Shown: positions 56,401 through 64,000, counted from the stretch's first letter. The stretch: DNA of 64,000 nt from Zoroaster sp. YZ-2022 (GCA_029582265.1 CM055819.1:12263087-12327086), one strand, 5' to 3'. Notes: a model not told the origin generated them from the sequence alone. Translations and numbers: made by a program.

Positions 56401-59400
56401 GTGAAAGGTGAATGGGTGGGGTGGTGGGTGATAGGTGATCGGGTGTGGTGGTGGGTGATCGGGTGTGGTGGTGGGTGATCGGGTGGGGTGGTGGGTGATA
56501 GGTGAGGGTGGGGTGGTGGGTGATAGGTGAGGGTGGTAGGTGAGGGTGGTGGGTGAGGGTGGTGGGTGAGGGTGGTGGGTGAGGGTGGGATGGTGGGTGG
56601 TGGTGGGGTGGTGGGTGATAGGTGAGGGTGGGGTGCTGGGTGATAGGTGAGGGTGGTGGGTGATAGGTGAGGGTGGGGTGGTGGGTGATAGGTGAGGGTG
56701 GTGGGTGAGGGTGGTGGGTGAGGGTGGTGGGTGAGGGTGCAATGGTGGGTGGTGGGTGATGCGTGAGGGTGGTGGGTGGGTGATAGGTGAGGGTAGTGGG
56801 TGGGTGATAGGTGAGGGTGGTGGGTGGGTGATACATGTAGGTGTGGGTGATGGGTGAGGGTGGGGTGGTGGAAGCCAATGTGCTGACTGACTTCAGTATG
56901 AGCGGCAGTAAAAATTAAATAAAAAATCCTTTCTTTCTTTGGTAGATACTTCTCTTCTTTCAAGAAAATTTTGAGGCAAAGGGAAATTTGTAAAAAATCT
57001 TGAAATCAGGAAAAAAACTGAGAAATCACTGGACGAAGGAGGGGGTAGGCGTGAGAATTTTTTGAGGGATGCTACATGTGAATTTTTTTTTTTTTTTTTT
57101 TTTTTTTTTTGGGAGAGGGCGGGACAGTTACAGTGTAGGTCTGATCAATATTTTCTCCCGAAAAATTGCCTAATGAGGGCAGGCAGCTAGGTGTCACCTT
57201 GGGCTAAAAATATACAAGCCTGCTTCAATGGTTTGATTGAAGTGGTGGTAATCCTGAATATTATCTATGTGTAATGAGGGGCACATATTTAGGTCCTGTT
57301 CTTGGGGAACTATTGATCACAAAAGAAAACCAGGACCTTGTCACAAACATTGATAAAACAGTTAAATCTTACCTGTGAACTCCAGGCAGGCTGTTTAGAA
57401 ACTAAATCCATCTTCAGAGCAGAGACCTGGAAAAGTGATCAAACCAGTGGAAAATGTACATTTGCCGCCTTCATTGCTAAGAAATTATGCACGTCTGAAT
57501 CTGTTGAACAAACTGTACTAATATTTCACGTTATAAATGAATACTGGCGAGAGCTGGCTCCAGTTAAAATACCCTATTCCCTGTGCGCCAACTCAGTAGC
57601 TGAGAGCTGGCTCCAGTTAAAATACCTGATTATCTCAGCACCAACTCGGAGCCAAGAGTGGGAAAAAGTTACAAGCACATATTCGAGTACATGTACACAT
57701 GTAAATCGAACACTGCCTACAAGACTGTCATTTTAAAAACTGATGCCTAGCATGTCTATTTTATATTAACATTTAAATCAATTAATAGTAAACCCTGTAA
57801 AAACGCTCTTAGGAATTTGATAAACCTCTGCACATTCAATTTATTTATACATGTCTGTCGTAAGAGGCAAGTCATCACAGGGTCCCCTTTGTTTTGTTTA
57901 TAAAGAACTGGCCTGAATCAAAACCTCAACAGCAACTCTTTACGATTTCCAGTGCAACCTGAGGACGATCAGAGCATACTGATCGAAACGTCGAGTTGTA
58001 CCACCAGTTCTTTTCAGAACTAATTACTACTCAATTGAGATTCCACATGGTGTCACCGCAATTAGTCTTACTCAACCTAGCCTAGAACTACAGGATAAAA
58101 TTAATTGGCAGCCAATGAAATGAATGAGGGCGGCTCACGTTACTCGATGTCTACTACTCATCTACTAATGTGGCTTGATTCGAGTAGAGTGTGGAAAGTA
58201 TTTATTATGCATGTTACAGGGCCTATCCATTTGCAATAAAAAAGTTTAGTTGTCAGTACATGTTACTGGGTTCCATAACATTGCCTGTTTGCACAAATTA
58301 TATACTATAGGCCTACAGTTGAAATACACTGTCACTGACATTGTAAAATGTACATGTACAATCATTATTATTTTCATTATTATTTTATTTGACAAAAACA
58401 ACATGGAAAATGTACAGTGATCATGTACAATTAACACCACCAGGTACAACCAGATGCTAAACAAATAAAAACTCAAAAGGCAAAAAAGAAAAGAAAAAAG
58501 GTCAGCGGTTTCTGGTCTCTGCACACATCACCTCAGACCAGTGCGTCCACATTTTCAGTTTTTTTTTTTTTTTTTTTTTTGGGCTATGAAACAATGTCCA
58601 ATTGCAGCCAAAATTACTGGATTCTGCCATGCTATATTTGAAACAACTTTTTTACATACATGTAGGTGATGTGTGCAGCTTCTCTTTGCCACCACTTTGT
58701 GTATACATGAAAAATGTTGATAAATCTTTGAGTTGAATTTCCCGATGCTAGTATGTACATGTATTTAAAAATGATGAAAGTAAGGCCCTGTGGAATAAAA
58801 TTTGTAAATATAAAACAAAAATAACTAGGATTTAGTACAGTCTTTATGATTTAGACTAGCCCGCCAAACTTCTTTGAAAGATGTTTTGACCTGTCCGCTG
58901 CCGTTTTAAATGGCATTGGGCTAGGCCAGTGGACAACTGTTTACGGTTTAGATCGAACCCAGGTTTATGTTTTGTATAAATATAGAAAAATCTTATTCAT
59001 ACAAATTAATAATAACAGTGAAATAAATAATAGTAGTTTTGTATTGCACTCTGATTATATAGTGAAAAATAAGGGTGACGACCACTAACCCAGGTTGGAC
59101 TTTCATGTCCAGGATTTAACGAAAATTTGCTTTTATACAGAAAAAAAATGTTTTGTTTAAATTCATAAATTGCTTAATTTTTACCTGTGTGAAGCTACTG
59201 AAACTCGGCAGTAGAATCCCATGACCAAATACAAAGCAAAGAGGTTTAAATTTCAAAATATCATTTTCATAAAGTGTTTTTAATGAAATAATTCGGAAGA
59301 TTTAATGTTAAAAATTACTTTAGTTTTGTGGGCTGTTCGTCACTTGAGCATCATGACAAAACATACGCCAGTGTTGGCATGGGTGTGTCGGCGTACATAA

Positions 59401-62400
59401 GAGCATGATAAGCACACATAATAAAATCTGCTGTTTGGAATATTTTATGCGTACTGCACATATGCCGCCCTTTTGTCGCTACGCGCATGCAAAATGGGCT
59501 ATGAAATGACACACAACCATCAAGACTCTAGGATTTCATCAAAATTACATCTGAATTTTCTTTCAATAAAATAACTTTTGAAATTCGATCCTCAGCGCTT
59601 GTCATTATAGTTGTTCATGGAATTTTAGTACCGAGTTTCAGCCTCCCCATACAGGTAAGATTTAAAACCCTCCGAAGAGGGAGTACCCATGACTTTATCT
59701 AAACGTGGCAGCCCTATTAATTATATTATTATTAAAATTGTTATCTCTGCATTCCCCATTGATTTTTTACATCCAAATGACTTCCACACATGCCCAGCTA
59801 TTGTCTAGTATTATTTTCAACCCCCAGCCGTGTAGTTTATCTTTCTCCTGTAAGACGTTGGCAGCACCCCTCCTCTTTTCAGTGGCACCCTAATTTACCT
59901 ACTGTAAAGAACAGTAGGGCTCACTCACCGCAGGGTTTTAAAATTGTTATCTCTGCATTCCCCATTGATTTATTTTTACATCCAAATGACTTCCACACAT
60001 GCCCAGGATTGTCTAGGATTATTTTCAACCCCCAGATGACACACAACAGCCTGTGTAGTTTATCTCTCTCCTGTAAGACCTTGGCAAACATAAACAGCCT
60101 TACAGTTAATCTCTCCAGCATGCAACAGAAGCCCAGACACAACGTCTGGGGGGGGGGGGGGGGTATGAAAACTGTAGAGACTGGCACAGGTGTCAGCAAG
60201 ACATCAATGAACAAAGTCTGATTCTAAACAGATGGTTCCACTTATCAGAGGGTTAGATCTGGGTAGGTCTTTATGCGTACACAATGAATGGTTGATTTTG
60301 TGCACAGATACATGTATATGGCAGCTATATGGCAGCAGTTACTTTTCCCACCCAGCAAAACAAAGCTACACAGCTCTGGGAACTGACACCCCTTCTAAGA
60401 TATGTGGAATGGTCCACTTTAGGATATCAAAGACTCCCAGGCATCTGTGGGTTTTTTTTCCTGGGAAAAACAATGAAATAAATAACTTCTGCCAGTAGCA
60501 AGTGGAGGTCTCCCTCGTCAAAGGGTTTTAAACAATGTCACAAAAGACGTTTTCTGTGCTGTCACCGACCTGCTCATCTTTTCGGTCTTTTCGTCATGTT
60601 TTTAGAATCGTGCAGCCTGTTTTTTACTATTTTGATGTTTGTGAAGCTGTATGGTATTTTCAAGGACCGTTGTTGTTGTTGTTGCAGTTTCTATATGTTG
60701 CACTGATTATCTGTGTTTTTCGTCATATTTCTACATGTGACTCTGTCGGTGAAGATTCAACCCTCAATCATCACAGGTACATGTAATACACACGCCTGAG
60801 AAACAAATTTGATGAATTTAAAGCTCACTAACTACCACTATGAATTCCGAGAGAGTTGTATAATGTGTTTCAGTTAGAACTTAGTTTCTGATATTATTCA
60901 TAAGTACTGGAGCTCTTCAAGGTTGTGTGTTGTCCTGGTTTTATTTTCACTTTATACCAGTGACTTGCCCTATGATTAAATATGCTGATGACACCTCACT
61001 GACCGTTTAATTTTCATGAATGATGAAACTCAATATCGCAATGAAGTAGATAATTTTGTTAAATGGTGTGATCTAAACTTGTCAGTGCTTAATGTGACCA
61101 AAACTAAAGAAATTGTGTTTAACTTCCGTAATATTAATTAAAGATACCAGCGTTGAAGTGGTTGAAGAATTTAAATATCTTGGAACAATTTAAATTGGAA
61201 ATCTAATACTCAGAAACTAGTGCCAAAGGGTGACCAGAGGAAATTTTTTGTCAGGAATCTCAAATCCTTTGTTTGCAATGACATCTTATATCAGAGTGCT
61301 ATCCAGTTCATAATTACCTTTTGCATTCTTGCATGGTATAGTGCCCTAACAGTTAAAGACTCACAGATTAGAACATGTTACTAATTAAAGTGGCTTCAAA
61401 AACAATTGGGCTTGATGTAAAAATCTGCATTGAAGCAGCTGTAATGTCTAAGCTACAGGATTATAATGCAGGATTCCGCTCACCCTCTTCATTCATCAGT
61501 GGTCGTCAACACATCTGGAAGAATCCGTGCCCACGCACCAATACAAAACGTTTTAGGATGTCCTTCGACCTAATGCTTGCCACCTGTTTAACTCTGAATT
61601 AAAAAGGTAGTCTTCTCAACTCACCACCCTCACCACCCCCACCCCCACTCCCTGCACACCACATTATTATTTTACGTGTTTTCTATGCAGGATCCGATGA
61701 CTGCGAGTTTTGAACAATATTATATATTTTTAAACACTGTGGAACTTAATTCATGTACTTTTTTTTAGTGCGGTCTGTTCGTCTGGTCGGTTTCTGTTTG
61801 GGTCATTTTAGTCACTTAGTCATTTCTCTGTTTGGTCATCTCTGATCGTTGTTCTGTTCGGGTCATTTTAGTGGGTTGGTAATTTCTCTGTTTCGTCATC
61901 TCTGATTGTTGTTTGTTTGTCTTTTGTTTTGTCTGGTGGTCTGCTGGTTCAGAGGTTTAGGTTGTCATCTGGTTGTTTAGTCTTATCTTTGTGTATCCAA
62001 TACAATTAGTTCATTGCTACACATACTTTTCTTTCTATGTACTCAAGCTACCATTTAAATATTTTTATATGACTTGTAAATGCACACAGGATAACAAATT
62101 CCATGTTTGAACTTATTACGAACGAATGAACGAACTAATAACATGTCATGGTGACCCTTAAAAATGTTCCCATAGACATATACTCTAATGGAAGTGTCCC
62201 AAACAATAATTAAATTCTAGGCTTGATTTTAGCTTGTGTAATAAGATATTTATCTCGTATGTAAGAAAAAAAAGAAAAAACCAGAAATGGCAAAAGAATC
62301 CTACCTGATTTCCTAAAGCAGTGGCCTCCAGGTTTGTCTGGAGTCCACCCCTGAAGTATTCATCGGCTTCTCTCCTCGTCTCGGCCAACTGAAGCTCCAG

Positions 62401-62505
62401 CTCTGCTACTCTTTGTCTGAGGGAGGCTGTCTCGGATGCATGCCTACGGGCTGAGGTACAAAGCTCATACTGGAGTTGCTCAATCTCTGTCTGTTTCTCA
62501 TATGG
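32218..62505 (-). CDS. CCDC57: Coiled-coil protein, CCDC57-like (3' part)
   Basis: Seven minus-strand exons: 62505-62305, 57426-57373, 42539-42456, 39368-39126, 38245-38098, 34204-33998 and 32417-32218. All have GT-AG borders and matching phases, giving about 311 C-terminal residues to TGA at 32218. The first four exons are heptad-like coiled coil (TEIEQLQYELCTSARRH, RVAELELQLAETRREADEYF, HHISRLARERQQLIQLSNQL). Later exons are Ser/Gln-rich linker with a conserved-looking ESLQDIWQLLDEG, and the protein ends RIRNYNIQD. The combination of EADEY.GGL, RERQQLI..N.LR.EL, SLQD.W.LL and a basic RNYN-type end reminds me of CCDC57, a centrosomal/microtubule-associated protein, from memory only. Another coiled-coil family is possible. 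The gene model itself is firm. The 5' exons lie right of the window. Confidence 0.75.
32690..33390. repeat. Diverged ~340-bp tandem duplication with a 42-bp inverted repeat
   Basis: The words GCCCATTTCTA, AACGAAATCGAT, CTTGGTCTTTAC and AGGTTAATGACC recur at 32840-32960 and 33178-33305. At the end of the second copy, AGTTTCACGCTTGGTCTTTA and its inverse TAAAGACCAAGCGTCAAACT (to about 33372) make a hairpin. The remaining intron to 33997 shows a half copy of the 25450 foldback near 33490-33540. Confidence 0.75.
33998..34204 (-). CDS. CCDC57: Coiled-coil gene exon (68 codons)
   Basis: Starts two bases into a codon and ends one base into the next. Contains SQNESAQSMQQSHHSLDG, GGESLQDIWQLLDEGRSPT and PLMYY. 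Donor GTATGT. Confidence 0.9.
34931..35681. mobile_element. hAT element, non-autonomous
   Basis: Ends TAGGGTGACCAAATTGTCCC and CCTGGTCACCCTG are inverted. The flanks AGTCCGAG and AGTGTGAG match at 6 of 8 positions, fitting an aged 8-bp duplication. It sits in an older GAGTCAAGTCCGAGTC-type repeat (34315-34345, 34885-34930 and 35682-35720). The ORF at its right end is not a transposase. Confidence 0.7.
35746..37716. mobile_element. Foldback element with captured 28S rDNA
   Basis: Left arm 35746-36500 and right arm 37306-37716 are inverted copies, starting AGGTCAAT and then sharing AAAAATTGCAACAAAAGGTT, TTTTTGGTAGTATTTGACAT and AAAATGGCGTCCAAGATGGC. Each arm consists of diverged subunits of roughly 100-110 bp, each with an ATCATTGAGTAATCAGG word and a TCCAAGATGGC(C/G) word. 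The left arm has more subunits, so it is longer. The two arms enclose a 28S rRNA fragment. No transposase is present, and no clear target duplication was found. Confidence 0.9.
36552..37272 (+). pseudogene. 28S rRNA gene fragment (5' domain, D1-D2 region)
   Basis: About 720 bp of large-subunit rRNA in sense orientation, from GGCGAGCGAAGCGGGAAGAG near the 5' end, through AAGTACCGTGAGGGAAAGTT and GAGAGAGTTCAAGAGTACGT, a GC-rich D2 segment, to CTTGAAACACGGACCAAGGA. Small deviations in normally invariant stretches (for example GATAGAGCACAAG) mark it as a pseudogene copy. No 18S, 5.8S or spacer is present. It ends where the inverted arms begin. Confidence 0.95.
38098..38245 (-). CDS. CCDC57: Coiled-coil gene exon (49 codons +1)
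   Basis: Begins ELQYAQKGLQRDHRTTEVIQ, then a Ser-rich linker, ending one base into a codon. Acceptor ATCAG, donor GTATGT. Confidence 0.87.
39126..39368 (-). CDS. CCDC57: Coiled-coil gene exon (81 codons)
   Basis: Begins LKAKLKSAAHHISRLARERQ and ends NNLEKLQYALTKQ, phase 0 at both ends, acceptor TTTCAG, donor GTTTGT. Confidence 0.9.
39816..40206. repeat. ~60-bp diverged tandem repeat (6-7 units)
   Basis: Units close to TATATCCATAGGAGCAGTTT plus ACCAACATTACCAATGTTG and a TACCTTCCATTTATAGACAG segment, with indels. A lone copy is at about 50878. The flanking 39369-39815 holds no other feature. Confidence 0.8.
40230..41840. mobile_element. hAT-like repeat, copy 2
   Basis: Shares blocks with 20418-21905 (GGGCCCTCCGTGTTCTGGGC, CCAGTGCCAATTCAACATGT, TACCACATGCTG) and ends with AGTACTCAAGTAATCGCAC. 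Ends are unclear, and the ORFs inside are not conserved. Confidence 0.5.
42456..42539 (-). CDS. CCDC57: Coiled-coil gene exon (28 codons)
   Basis: PALVYRLQDDIHCLKKQLTE then GRSEGEAV, phase 0 at both ends, acceptor TGGCAG, donor GTGAGT. Confidence 0.85.
43068..44225 (+). pseudogene. R2-type LINE C-terminus with restriction-like endonuclease
   Basis: Frame-broken C-terminal part of a non-LTR retrotransposon polyprotein. In order: KTWEWLRRGELKKEPEGLIT, a zinc knuckle CKMCNAAEETVFHIVSEC (CCHC), RHDKLAKVIHWDLC, ILWDFNIQTDH, the PD-(D/E)XK-type core RRPDVVVLD...LIDIVVPGDSRV, and a tail VKVIPVVVGALGTIPKVLEK. This knuckle-plus-RLE arrangement is known from R2/R4/NeSL-type LINEs, which tend to be site-specific. 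At least two stops and two frameshifts are present. The 3' end (AAGACACTCAAGATCTAAGG to about 44225) recurs inverted at 50466-50590. Confidence 0.88.
44226..44283. repeat. Trinucleotide tract behind the LINE 3' end
   Basis: (CAG)n, then (GAGGAA)n, then (GAC)n between the R2-type LINE 3' end and the Tx1-like LINE poly(A) end. A matching tract in the same strand sense lies at 50343-50465. Confidence 0.9.
46486..47073 (-). pseudogene. Tx1-like LINE reverse transcriptase core
   Basis: 195 codons open without a stop, covering RT blocks from WRPVSLLN to YADD (fingers and palm). Sequence before and after continues in other frames, so the full ORF2 is broken. The GIHQGCPLSGLLY block and YADDVSIF are intact. 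Confidence 0.9.
48600..48840. repeat. (TAA/TAG)n trinucleotide microsatellite
   Basis: About 240 bp of TAATAG-type triplets changing to (CAG/CAC)n and (TAG)n at the right. It sits in the gap where the Tx1-like endonuclease should be. The poly-Leu, poly-Tyr and poly-Asn ORFs over it are artefacts. Confidence 0.97.
50343..50590 (-). repeat. Second, inverted copy of the R2-type LINE 3' end with trinucleotide tail
   Basis: On the minus strand, about 50583-50466 matches the LINE 3' end at 44100-44215 (AAGACACTCGAGATCTAAGG, TAGCTTGACTTGAGGTGTAA, CAGAAAGGAAAACAAGATCT). It continues into (ATT)n, (GTTGCT)n, then CTTCCT and TCCTCC triplets. So two LINE 3' ends face each other across the trinucleotide tract that hosts the Tx1-like element. 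Confidence 0.88.
50918..51245. repeat. GGATTTTGAAGGATTGAGG minisatellite
   Basis: About 134-bp period with inner GGAGGATTGAGGTTA words. It begins with a TTTAACCCTAACCGTCCC word like the inverted pair inside the MITE at 16919-17566. A related block is at 54480-54640. At about 50635-50703 lies a partial copy of the 10042 MITE family. Confidence 0.75.
51296..51790. repeat. 261-bp tandem duplication, diverged
   Basis: Copy 1 begins about 51296 (AGGTATTGCAAGGTTCATGC) and copy 2 about 51557 (AGGTATAGCAAGGTTCATGC). Both contain GTCAGTGGACAC, GACAGATTAGAAACAC and AAGATCATGTATAATCTGCA. ORFs in it are not conserved between copies. 51791-52030 shows nothing. Confidence 0.85.
52030..54110 (+). pseudogene. 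piggyBac transposase, frame-broken (PGBD4-like)
   Basis: A long acidic N-terminal region (D/E runs, about 52350-52680) is followed by FPPDELGWTRSLEDVLVRPE, then the DDE_Tnp_1_7-type core: IDEVRAWFGIHILMGL, STMSRNRFDVLNTYL, ELTIDEAMIKYRGFKSSVKK (first Asp), IYTDKLYTSVRLANMLL (second Asp), GTVKSTSRGLP and YTKFMGGVNRGDQLC. In the last motif families usually have GVDxxDQ; here the first Asp is Asn, so a catalytic or near-catalytic acid is lost. At least four frame breaks and one clear stop. Dead, but recognisable over its length. Terminal repeats were not found. Confidence 0.92.
54147..54315. repeat. 57-bp inverted repeat followed by derived tandem units
   Basis: TTGCTGGAGGGAATGCCTA (54147) and its exact inverse (to 54203) enclose ATATGTG/CACATAT. 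Then the right half, TATAGGCAGTCCCTCCAGCA with AGTATTGTACACAA, repeats about three times to 54315. It lies directly past the piggyBac pseudogene. Confidence 0.85.
54340..54645. repeat. Repeat block with piggyBac-MITE word and GGATTTTGGAGGATT units
   Basis: GGTTGGGAGTGGCCTCCA (about 54390) is shared with the MITE at 4908-5298. Then GAGGATTTTGGAGGATTCAG-like units continue to 54605, and the block ends GGGAGTTAGGGTTAA. 54646-54889 is empty. Confidence 0.6.
54893..54950 (-). pseudogene. Possible decayed duplicate of the 57373-57426 exon
   Basis: On the minus strand the segment resembles the coiled-coil gene exon at 57426-57373 over about 26 bases (CTGAGGATGGATTTAGTTTC versus CTGAAGATGGATTTAGTTTC) and has a CAG/GT junction at a similar place. 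The reading frame differs (VSGSEDGFSFQ) or hits a stop. It could be a degraded exon duplication or chance. Confidence 0.35.
55010..56880. repeat. 1.9-kb G-rich minisatellite
   Basis: Variable 10-25-bp units built from GGGTGATAGGTGAGGGT and GGGGTGGTGGGTGATCGGGT. The plus strand is almost only G, T and A. A 103-bp block is repeated exactly or nearly so at 55418-55520 and 56367-56469, showing higher-order duplication. ACATGTAGGTG interruptions occur at about 55271, 55521, 56083 and 56832. Dense G runs could form quadruplexes. The large His/Pro ORFs on the other strand are artefacts. Confidence 0.95.
57373..57426 (-). CDS. CCDC57: Coiled-coil gene exon (18 codons)
   Basis: VSALKMDLVSKQPAWSSQ, phase 0 at both ends, acceptor TTCCAG and donor GTAAGA. 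The antisense ORF over it is a shadow. Confidence 0.8.
57950..58075 (+). ncRNA. Hammerhead-ribozyme-like motif in a dispersed repeat
   Basis: CTGAGGA (57959-57965) fits the hammerhead core CUGANGA. Next come a perfect 7-bp stem CGATCAG/CTGATCG around AGCATA, then AAAC and GTC (57990-57992), a permissible cleavage triplet. GTGCAAC and GTTGTAC outside could pair (6 of 7, with a G-U). The fit is imperfect: G12 would have to come from the stem, and two bases after GTC do not pair. I recall similar CGAAACGTCG ends in Penelope-like elements. The following part recurs at 18325 and 14440. Confidence 0.4.
59170..59665. mobile_element. Foldback element with splice-donor-like ends, copy 2
   Basis: Same family as 25450-25860: ACCTGTGTGAAG ... 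AATTTCAAAATATCATTTTC ... GGCTGTTCGTC and the inverse side ending TACAGGTAAGATTTAAA. The centre has GCGTAC/GTACGC-like words. 58076-59169 holds only AT-rich intron and a poly(T) run near 58560. Confidence 0.78.
59734..60090. repeat. 206-bp tandem duplication, diverged
   Basis: AAAATTGTTATCTCTGCATT at 59734 and again at 59940. Both copies continue through ACTTCCACACATGCCCAG, TTATTTTCAACCCCCAG and CTCCTGTAAGAC. A G15 run follows at 60148. 60091-60889 shows nothing else. Confidence 0.9.
60890..61605 (+). pseudogene. LINE reverse transcriptase C-terminal fragment
   Basis: Broken frames give YTSDLP, the catalytic YADDTSLT (60981-), FVKWCDLNLSVLNVTKTKEI, GDQRKFFVRNLKSF, YQSAIQFIITFCILAWY, and an end that reads like HAPIQN and a Cys-rich motif. 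It is a Jockey/CR1-type 3' half, carrying the part missing from the 21905-23098 fragment, but it is a separate insertion. Several stops; dead. Confidence 0.85.
61615..62141 (+). repeat. Probable LINE 3' UTR with ~60-bp tandem repeat and GAAC tail
   Basis: CTCTGTTTGGTCATCTCTGA and GGTCATTTTAGT occur twice between 61800 and 61915. The block ends in an ACGAACGAATGAACGAACT simple repeat (about 62117-62137), as expected for a LINE tail. Confidence 0.6.
62305..62505 (-). CDS. CCDC57: Coiled-coil gene exon (67 codons)
   Basis: Phase 0 at both ends. Acceptor CCCCAG, donor GTAGGA. Contains IEQLQYELCTSARRHASETA and EADEYFRGGLQTNLEATAL. Confidence 0.88.
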
Positions 62506-64000
62506 CTGGGGAGGAGATGCAAAAAGAAATACAAATTAATAAATTCCATTCAAAATTCCATTAAAATTAATAAGAAAGTGTTGAATTTGAATGATGAACC
62601 AAAATCAACGTGTACATAAAATATTAGTTTGTTTATTTAAGTCACAATGTATATTGTATTGAATATCAAGTAATTTTTATTGAAAAAGGGCCACAAACAA
62701 TTTACAAATTCACATTTGGGACAGATGAAATTCCAAGTTAACTTAGCAGGCATGGATTTCACAGAAGCCATGGCCTCCATTGCCCTTGTCTTGGCCACTT
62801 AAAAAATATTCCCATAGACATTCTGATATTCTAATACTATTAGAATAATACTATTAGAATTTCTGAATATGCACTTCACTCAAGAATGAAATCCTGACCA
62901 GGCTTGGAAATCTGCATGACACATATCACACTTCTCTATGCACATAGTTTTTGGTCTGCCTTCAACAGGGTTAATGCATGGATGCCTGCCAGACTTTACC
63001 AGCCATTATTGCACCCCCATGTGATTATTTGTCTTGGGTTATAGGCCCCACAATTTGGAAATAAATTTTGAACACCCCTTTTGACCCGCAGGATTTGCCT
63101 CTGCACCCACCCTTCATGCCCTTCCCATATATATTTATACTAGTTTGGATGGCAGTGGACATTGATTATTTGTTCCATCTTTGTATATAACACAAGCTAA
63201 GTTACCGATCATGATTGGGTTTTCGATAGCATGTAAACATAGGAAGTATGTTACGATTAGGTTAAATAAAATATGTAAGAGTGATGAGGTTTGTGGGACT
63301 TTAGCGCAAATTATGTTTCAGGAGATGGCATTCTCTGTGTAGAAATATTACAGGGAGTTTGGGATTTGACTCTTGAGAACACGCAAAATAAAAGTGTTTA
63401 TGTGAGAAGTCAGGTTTAAAAGGATAAAGTCCTGCAACTTAAGGGTAACGGTTTGTCATTGTTGGACCTTGTTGATAGACATTGTTAAGAACTGGATACA
63501 TCTGAATGGAAATGCCATGGTAAATTCACAAATTTGTTGGTGTTGCAGCCTCCCCGTTCTCTGAATTGAAGGCCCCCTGTGAGTGATTGTTAAAATGTTC
63601 ACATTGAGGGGTGGGGGAATTTTTCTACAACATTTCTCAGGCCTACCTCAACCGCACCCCTCCTACTTGTTGACTGTTTTTGACAGAAGTGTTCAACTTT
63701 GGGTATTAGTGAGACATTGTAGGCCCACTCCCATTTAATAGTTTGTGTACACTATAATAATAATAAAGATTTGTAGCGCGCACATACAGTATCCACCCTG
63801 CTGGGCGCTCAAGGTGCGGAAACAAAGAAAAAACATGAATACAAACAATATACAATGATTGCATAGGGAAAAAAAAAAATGTACTGAGATACATGTACCT
63901 ACAATGCAATTACAAATATACATCATCTTTGAAGAATTGTGACATAAGATGAGTTTTAAGCAGCGACTTAAATCTAGTTATACTATGGCAAGATTTGAGT
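62506..64000. other. Intron of the coiled-coil gene, right edge
   Basis: No exon found. At 63745-63830 lies a dispersed repeat end, (TAA)n followed by GATTTGTAGCGCGCACATA, related in inverse orientation to 28090-28130. The small ORFs there are repeat-derived. Confidence 0.5.

Noticed and set aside
55011..56963. 650-residue His/Pro/Thr-rich ORF and its companions
   Set aside because: Produced by the G-rich minisatellite read on the other strand. All three frames are open because the unit lacks stop codons, and there is no non-repeat domain.
57338..57736. 132-codon plus-strand ORF
   Set aside because: Its first part is the antisense of a well-supported exon of the coiled-coil gene, and the rest contains an internal repeat but no domain.
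60535..60786. 83-codon plus-strand ORF with a hydrophobic stretch
   Set aside because: Looks membrane-like but has no homology I recognise, no nearby splice partners and ordinary intronic base composition.
22100..61605. Treating the RT fragments at 21905-23098 and 60890-61605 as one LINE
   Set aside because: They are complementary parts of the protein but lie 38 kb apart in different genes with different flanks, so they are separate insertions.

Overview
The window is nuclear DNA from an animal, most likely a marine invertebrate. Evidence: genes split by GT-AG introns, an 82-base cytosolic tRNA-Leu, vertebrate-like Pol III and mitoribosome proteins, and very dense DNA transposons and non-LTR retrotransposons. 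Abundant TACATGTACATG-type and TAGGCCTA words remind me of echinoderm or hemichordate genomes. That placement is an impression only.

Three conserved protein genes were rebuilt exon by exon, and every exon joins in phase. (1) POLR3E, minus strand: the first five coding exons lie between 12816 and 1852, and the rest is left of the window. (2) MRPL58 (ICT1), plus strand: six exons from 16365 to 28800, complete, 203 codons, with the GGQ peptide-release motif. (3) A coiled-coil gene resembling CCDC57, minus strand: the last seven exons from 62505 to 32218, with the 5' part right of the window. POLR3E and MRPL58 are divergent, and a tRNA-Leu(AAG) gene sits between them. MRPL58 and the coiled-coil gene are convergent.

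Layout. 1-1711: a compact unit with two convergent small ORFs, a 12-bp inverted repeat holding CRE-like sites, and 29-bp tandem repeats. It looks like part of a mobile element I cannot name. 1.8-12.8 kb: POLR3E exons with introns full of nested elements (piggyBac-type MITE, hAT, TATA-flanked TIR element, foldback element split by a hAT). 12.8-16.4 kb: composite repeats, a Harbinger-like element and the tRNA. 16.4-28.8 kb: MRPL58, with LINE fragments, a palindromic MITE inside a reverse transcriptase remnant, and a 216-bp tandem duplication in its introns. 28.8-32.2 kb: a near-perfect 193-bp palindrome and a hAT with a perfect 8-bp target duplication. 32.2-42.5 kb: coiled-coil gene exons, plus a foldback element that has captured about 720 bp of 28S rRNA gene. 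42.5-57.4 kb: one 14.8-kb intron holding an R2-type LINE end, a Tx1-like LINE inserted in a trinucleotide tract, a decayed piggyBac transposase, and a 1.9-kb G-rich minisatellite. 57.4-64 kb: a possible hammerhead-type motif, another foldback copy, a LINE reverse transcriptase tail, and one more exon.

The host genes share a theme (Pol III transcription, a tRNA, mitochondrial translation rescue), but nothing here shows co-regulation. The strongest candidates for something undescribed are the rDNA-carrying foldback element, the two-ORF element at the left edge, and the two LINE 3' ends that face each other across a trinucleotide tract.
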